Below are positions 5,430-7,321 of a stretch of DNA of 7,321 nucleotides, piece by piece. Source of the DNA: SFLA01 sp964485815. GTDB lineage: Bacteria; Bacillota; Clostridia; Oscillospirales; CAG-382. Made by a program: the position numbers and the translations under genes. Location of the stretch: contig CAZAJX010000055.1 in the NCBI GenBank assembly GCA_964485815.1, positions 1-7,321 on the forward strand. The letters run 5' to 3'. The notes under the pieces were generated by a model. It was not told the origin of the DNA and made no database searches. It saw nothing but the letters and a program-made list of their open reading frames with translations. Each line of letters starts with the position of its first letter. Position 1 is the stretch's first letter.

Positions 5430-7225
5430 GCACTTACACCAAGAATGCTAAACTCAATGCATGGCTCGACGAAATGATCGAACTGTGTAACCCCGACAAA
5501 GTTGTTATCATCGACGGTTCCGACGAACAGATCGAAGCGCTTCGTGAAGAAGCTTGCGCAAGCGGCGAAATGTTCAAGCTTAACCAGGAAAAGCTTCCCG
5601 GTTGCTATCTCCACAGAACTGCAGTTAACGACGTTGCACGTGTAGAAGGCCGTACCTTCATCTGCACTCCTACCAAGGAAGAAGCAGGTCCCACCAACAA
5701 CTGGATGGATCCCAACGAAATGTACGCAAAACTTCTTGCTCTTTACAAGAATTCTTACAAGGGCAGAACCATGTACGTTATCCCCTACTCCATGAGCGTA
5801 GTAGGCAGTGATTTCGCAAAGAACGGTATCGAGCTTACCGATTCTATCTACGTTGTACTCAACATGATCATTATGACCAGAGTTGGTACCGCAGTTCTTG
5901 AAGCTATGGGCGAAAACGGCGACTTTATCAAGGGTCTCCACGCAAGAGCTGATATGGACGAAAACAACAAGTATATCGTTCACTTCCCTCAGGACAACAC
6001 CATTATGTCCATCAACTCCGGCTACGGCGGAAACGTTCTTCTCGGCAAGAAGTGCTTCGCACTCAGAATTGCTTCCTACCTCGGCAGAAACGAAGGCTGG
6101 ATGGCTGAACACATGCTTATCCTCGGTATTGAAACTCCCGAAGGAGAAACCAAGTACGTTGCAGCTGCATTCCCCTCTGCTTGCGGTAAGACCAACTTGG
6201 CAATGCTTATTCCTCCCAAGTCCTACACCGACAAGGGCTACAAGGTTACCTGCGTAGGCGACGATATCGCTTGGATCAGAGTAGGCAAGGACGGCAGACT
6301 CTGGGCTTGCAACCCTGAAAACGGCTTCTTCGGCGTTGCTCCCGGTACCAACGTTAAGTCCAACCCCAACGCACTCGCTTCCACTATGAGCGGCACCATC
6401 TTCACCAACGTTGTTCTTAACAATGCGGATAACACCGTTTGGTGGGAAGGTCTTGACAAGAATCCTCCCGTTGACGCTATCGACTGGAAGGGTCGTCCTT
6501 GGAACGGCAAGGAATCCACCGAGAAGGGTGCACATCCCAACTCTCGTTTCACCGCTCCCGCAAAGAACTGCCCCTGCATCTCTGCAGAGTTTGATAATCC
6601 CGACGGTGTTCCCCTTTCCGCTATTATCTTCGGCGGCCGTCGCGCTAAGACCGCTCCTCTGGTATACCAGTCATTCGATTGGAAGCACGGCACCTTCGTT
6701 GGTTCTATCATGGCTTCCGAGACTACCGCTGCAGCTTCCGGCGCAGTCGGCGTAGTAAGAAGAGATCCTATGGCTATGCTTCCCTTCTGCGGCTACAATA
6801 TGGGCGATTACTGGGCACACTGGCTCAAGATGGGCGAAGTTACCCCCAATCTTCCTAAGATCTTCCACGTTAACTGGTTCAGACTTACCGATGAAGGCAA
6901 GTTTATGTGGCCCGGCTTCGGCGACAACTTCCGCGTTCTCGAGTGGATCCTCAAGAGATGCGAAGGCAAGGTTGACGCTGTTGAAACCGCTATCGGTTAC
7001 GTTCCCAACGCTGAAGACATCAACCTCGAAGGTCTTGATTACGAGATCGAAGAAGGCAGAAAGTTCGATATTAACGAGCTCAAGAACATCCTTACCGTTG
7101 AAAAGGATTACTGGCTCGCAGACTTCGAAAACATCAAGGAATTCTATGCAAAGATCGGCGATACCGTTCCCGCAGAGCTTCTTAAGCAGTACGAAGATCA
7201 GCTTGCAAGACTTTCCGCAATGTAA
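5426..7225 (+). CDS. pckG: Phosphoenolpyruvate carboxykinase (GTP)
   Basis: PckG interconverts oxaloacetate + GTP with PEP + CO2 + GDP in the cytoplasm. In anaerobes it may run toward oxaloacetate. The 599 residues match the GTP family (about 600-620), not the ATP form (about 530). Visible motifs are VARVEGRTFI at 70-79 (R72, substrate), SGYGGN at 198-203, the kinase-1 P-loop FPSACGKTN at 249-257 with the reactive cysteine C253, VGDDIAW at 277-283 (metal-binding aspartates), PENGFFGVAPGT at 297-308, HPNSRF at 370-375, IFGGRRAKTAPLVY at 401-414, FCGYNMGDYWAHWL at 454-467 (guanine pocket; M459 where many homologues have Phe), IFHVNWFR at 479-486 and WPGFGDNFRVLEW at 495-507. Codon use is strongly biased to C-ending codons, as in highly expressed genes. 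Its ATG overlaps the rsmA stop, and tandem hairpins follow. Confidence 0.97.
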   Translation: MSTYTKNAKLNAWLDEMIELCNPDKVVIIDGSDEQIEALREEACASGEMFKLNQEKLPGCYLHRTAVNDVARVEGRTFICTPTKEEAGPTNNWMDPNEMYAKLLALYKNSYKGRTMYVIPYSMSVVGSDFAKNGIELTDSIYVVLNMIIMTRVGTAVLEAMGENGDFIKGLHARADMDENNKYIVHFPQDNTIMSINSGYGGNVLLGKKCFALRIASYLGRNEGWMAEHMLILGIETPEGETKYVAAAFPSACGKTNLAMLIPPKSYTDKGYKVTCVGDDIAWIRVGKDGRLWACNPENGFFGVAPGTNVKSNPNALASTMSGTIFTNVVLNNADNTVWWEGLDKNPPVDAIDWKGRPWNGKESTEKGAHPNSRFTAPAKNCPCISAEFDNPDGVPLSAIIFGGRRAKTAPLVYQSFDWKHGTFVGSIMASETTAAASGAVGVVRRDPMAMLPFCGYNMGDYWAHWLKMGEVTPNLPKIFHVNWFRLTDEGKFMWPGFGDNFRVLEWILKRCEGKVDAVETAIGYVPNAEDINLEGLDYEIEEGRKFDINELKNILTVEKDYWLADFENIKEFYAKIGDTVPAELLKQYEDQLARLSAM

Positions 7226-7248
7226 TCTGATTAAAAAACAAAATTTTA

Positions 7249-7270
7249 AGGCGTCCCAAACGGGACGCCT
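7249..7270 (+). other. First of two tandem hairpins after pckG
   Basis: A perfect 9-bp stem (AGGCGTCCC at 7249-7257 with GGGACGCCT at 7262-7270) has a 4-nt AAAC loop. No T-run follows, so it is not a complete intrinsic terminator read on the plus strand. An A/T-rich run precedes it. Placed 23 nt after the stop codon, it could stabilise the mRNA 3' end or assist the terminator next to it. Confidence 0.7.
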
Positions 7271-7273
7271 CAG

Positions 7274-7310
7274 ACCGCTGACAAAGATAAAGTCAGCGGT
7301 TATTTTTTTT
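7274..7310 (+). terminator. Intrinsic terminator of the rsmA-pckG operon
   Basis: A perfect 9-bp stem (ACCGCTGAC at 7274-7282 with GTCAGCGGT at 7292-7300) and a 9-nt A-rich loop are followed by TA and eight T residues at 7303-7310. It lies only 3 nt after the preceding hairpin. Confidence 0.92.
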
Positions 7311-7321
7311 GCAAAAGTCGC

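Noticed and set aside
5168..6535. A 455-codon open frame on the minus strand opposite the end of rsmA and the first half of pckG.
   Set aside because: It is antisense to two well-identified genes, its translation is low in recognisable domains, and such long antisense frames arise from the strong codon bias of pckG, which avoids the triplets that would be stops on the other strand.

Overview
The window looks like a chromosomal housekeeping segment from an anaerobic, Clostridia-type Firmicute, possibly an uncultured gut member of the Oscillospiraceae/Ruminococcaceae. This assignment is inferred from strong AGGAGG-type ribosome binding sites, consensus TTGACA-17-TATAAT-like promoters, the rpsF-ssb-rpsR gene order, a zinc-type S18, a long non-canonical PRPP synthetase and a possible Gram-positive-type LexA box. 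No mobile element, CRISPR array, tRNA or rRNA gene is visible.

Layout: recA lies on the minus strand at the left edge. It has a clear promoter and a LexA/SOS-box-like palindrome just after the predicted transcription start. A frame beginning at the recA stop codon runs off the left edge. An AT-rich divergent intergenic region separates recA from a plus-strand ribose-phosphate pyrophosphokinase-family gene (prs-like, 369 aa), whose PRPP-loop motif departs from the usual sequence. Seven bases after prs the rpsF promoter begins. It is followed by a structured leader of about 78 nt and the operon rpsF (S6), ssb (single-strand DNA binding protein) and rpsR (S18), ending in a strong intrinsic terminator. 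Directly after that terminator comes a short QueG-like iron-sulfur/cobalamin protein gene without an obvious promoter. A separate promoter then drives rsmA (16S rRNA dimethyladenosine transferase), whose stop codon overlaps the start of pckG (GTP-dependent PEP carboxykinase). The window closes with two tandem hairpins, the second an intrinsic terminator.

How the genes fit together: recA and ssb serve DNA repair and replication. rpsF, rpsR and rsmA make or mature the 30S ribosomal subunit. The QueG-like protein may act on tRNA. prs and pckG belong to central metabolism (nucleotide precursors; the PEP/oxaloacetate node). No new multi-gene system is evident. The points most worth a second look are regulatory: a 15-bp identical promoter core shared in inverted orientation by recA and rpsF on either side of prs, the rpsF leader that can pair with its own ribosome binding site, the tight rsmA-pckG coupling, and the altered active-site loop of the PRPP synthetase homologue.
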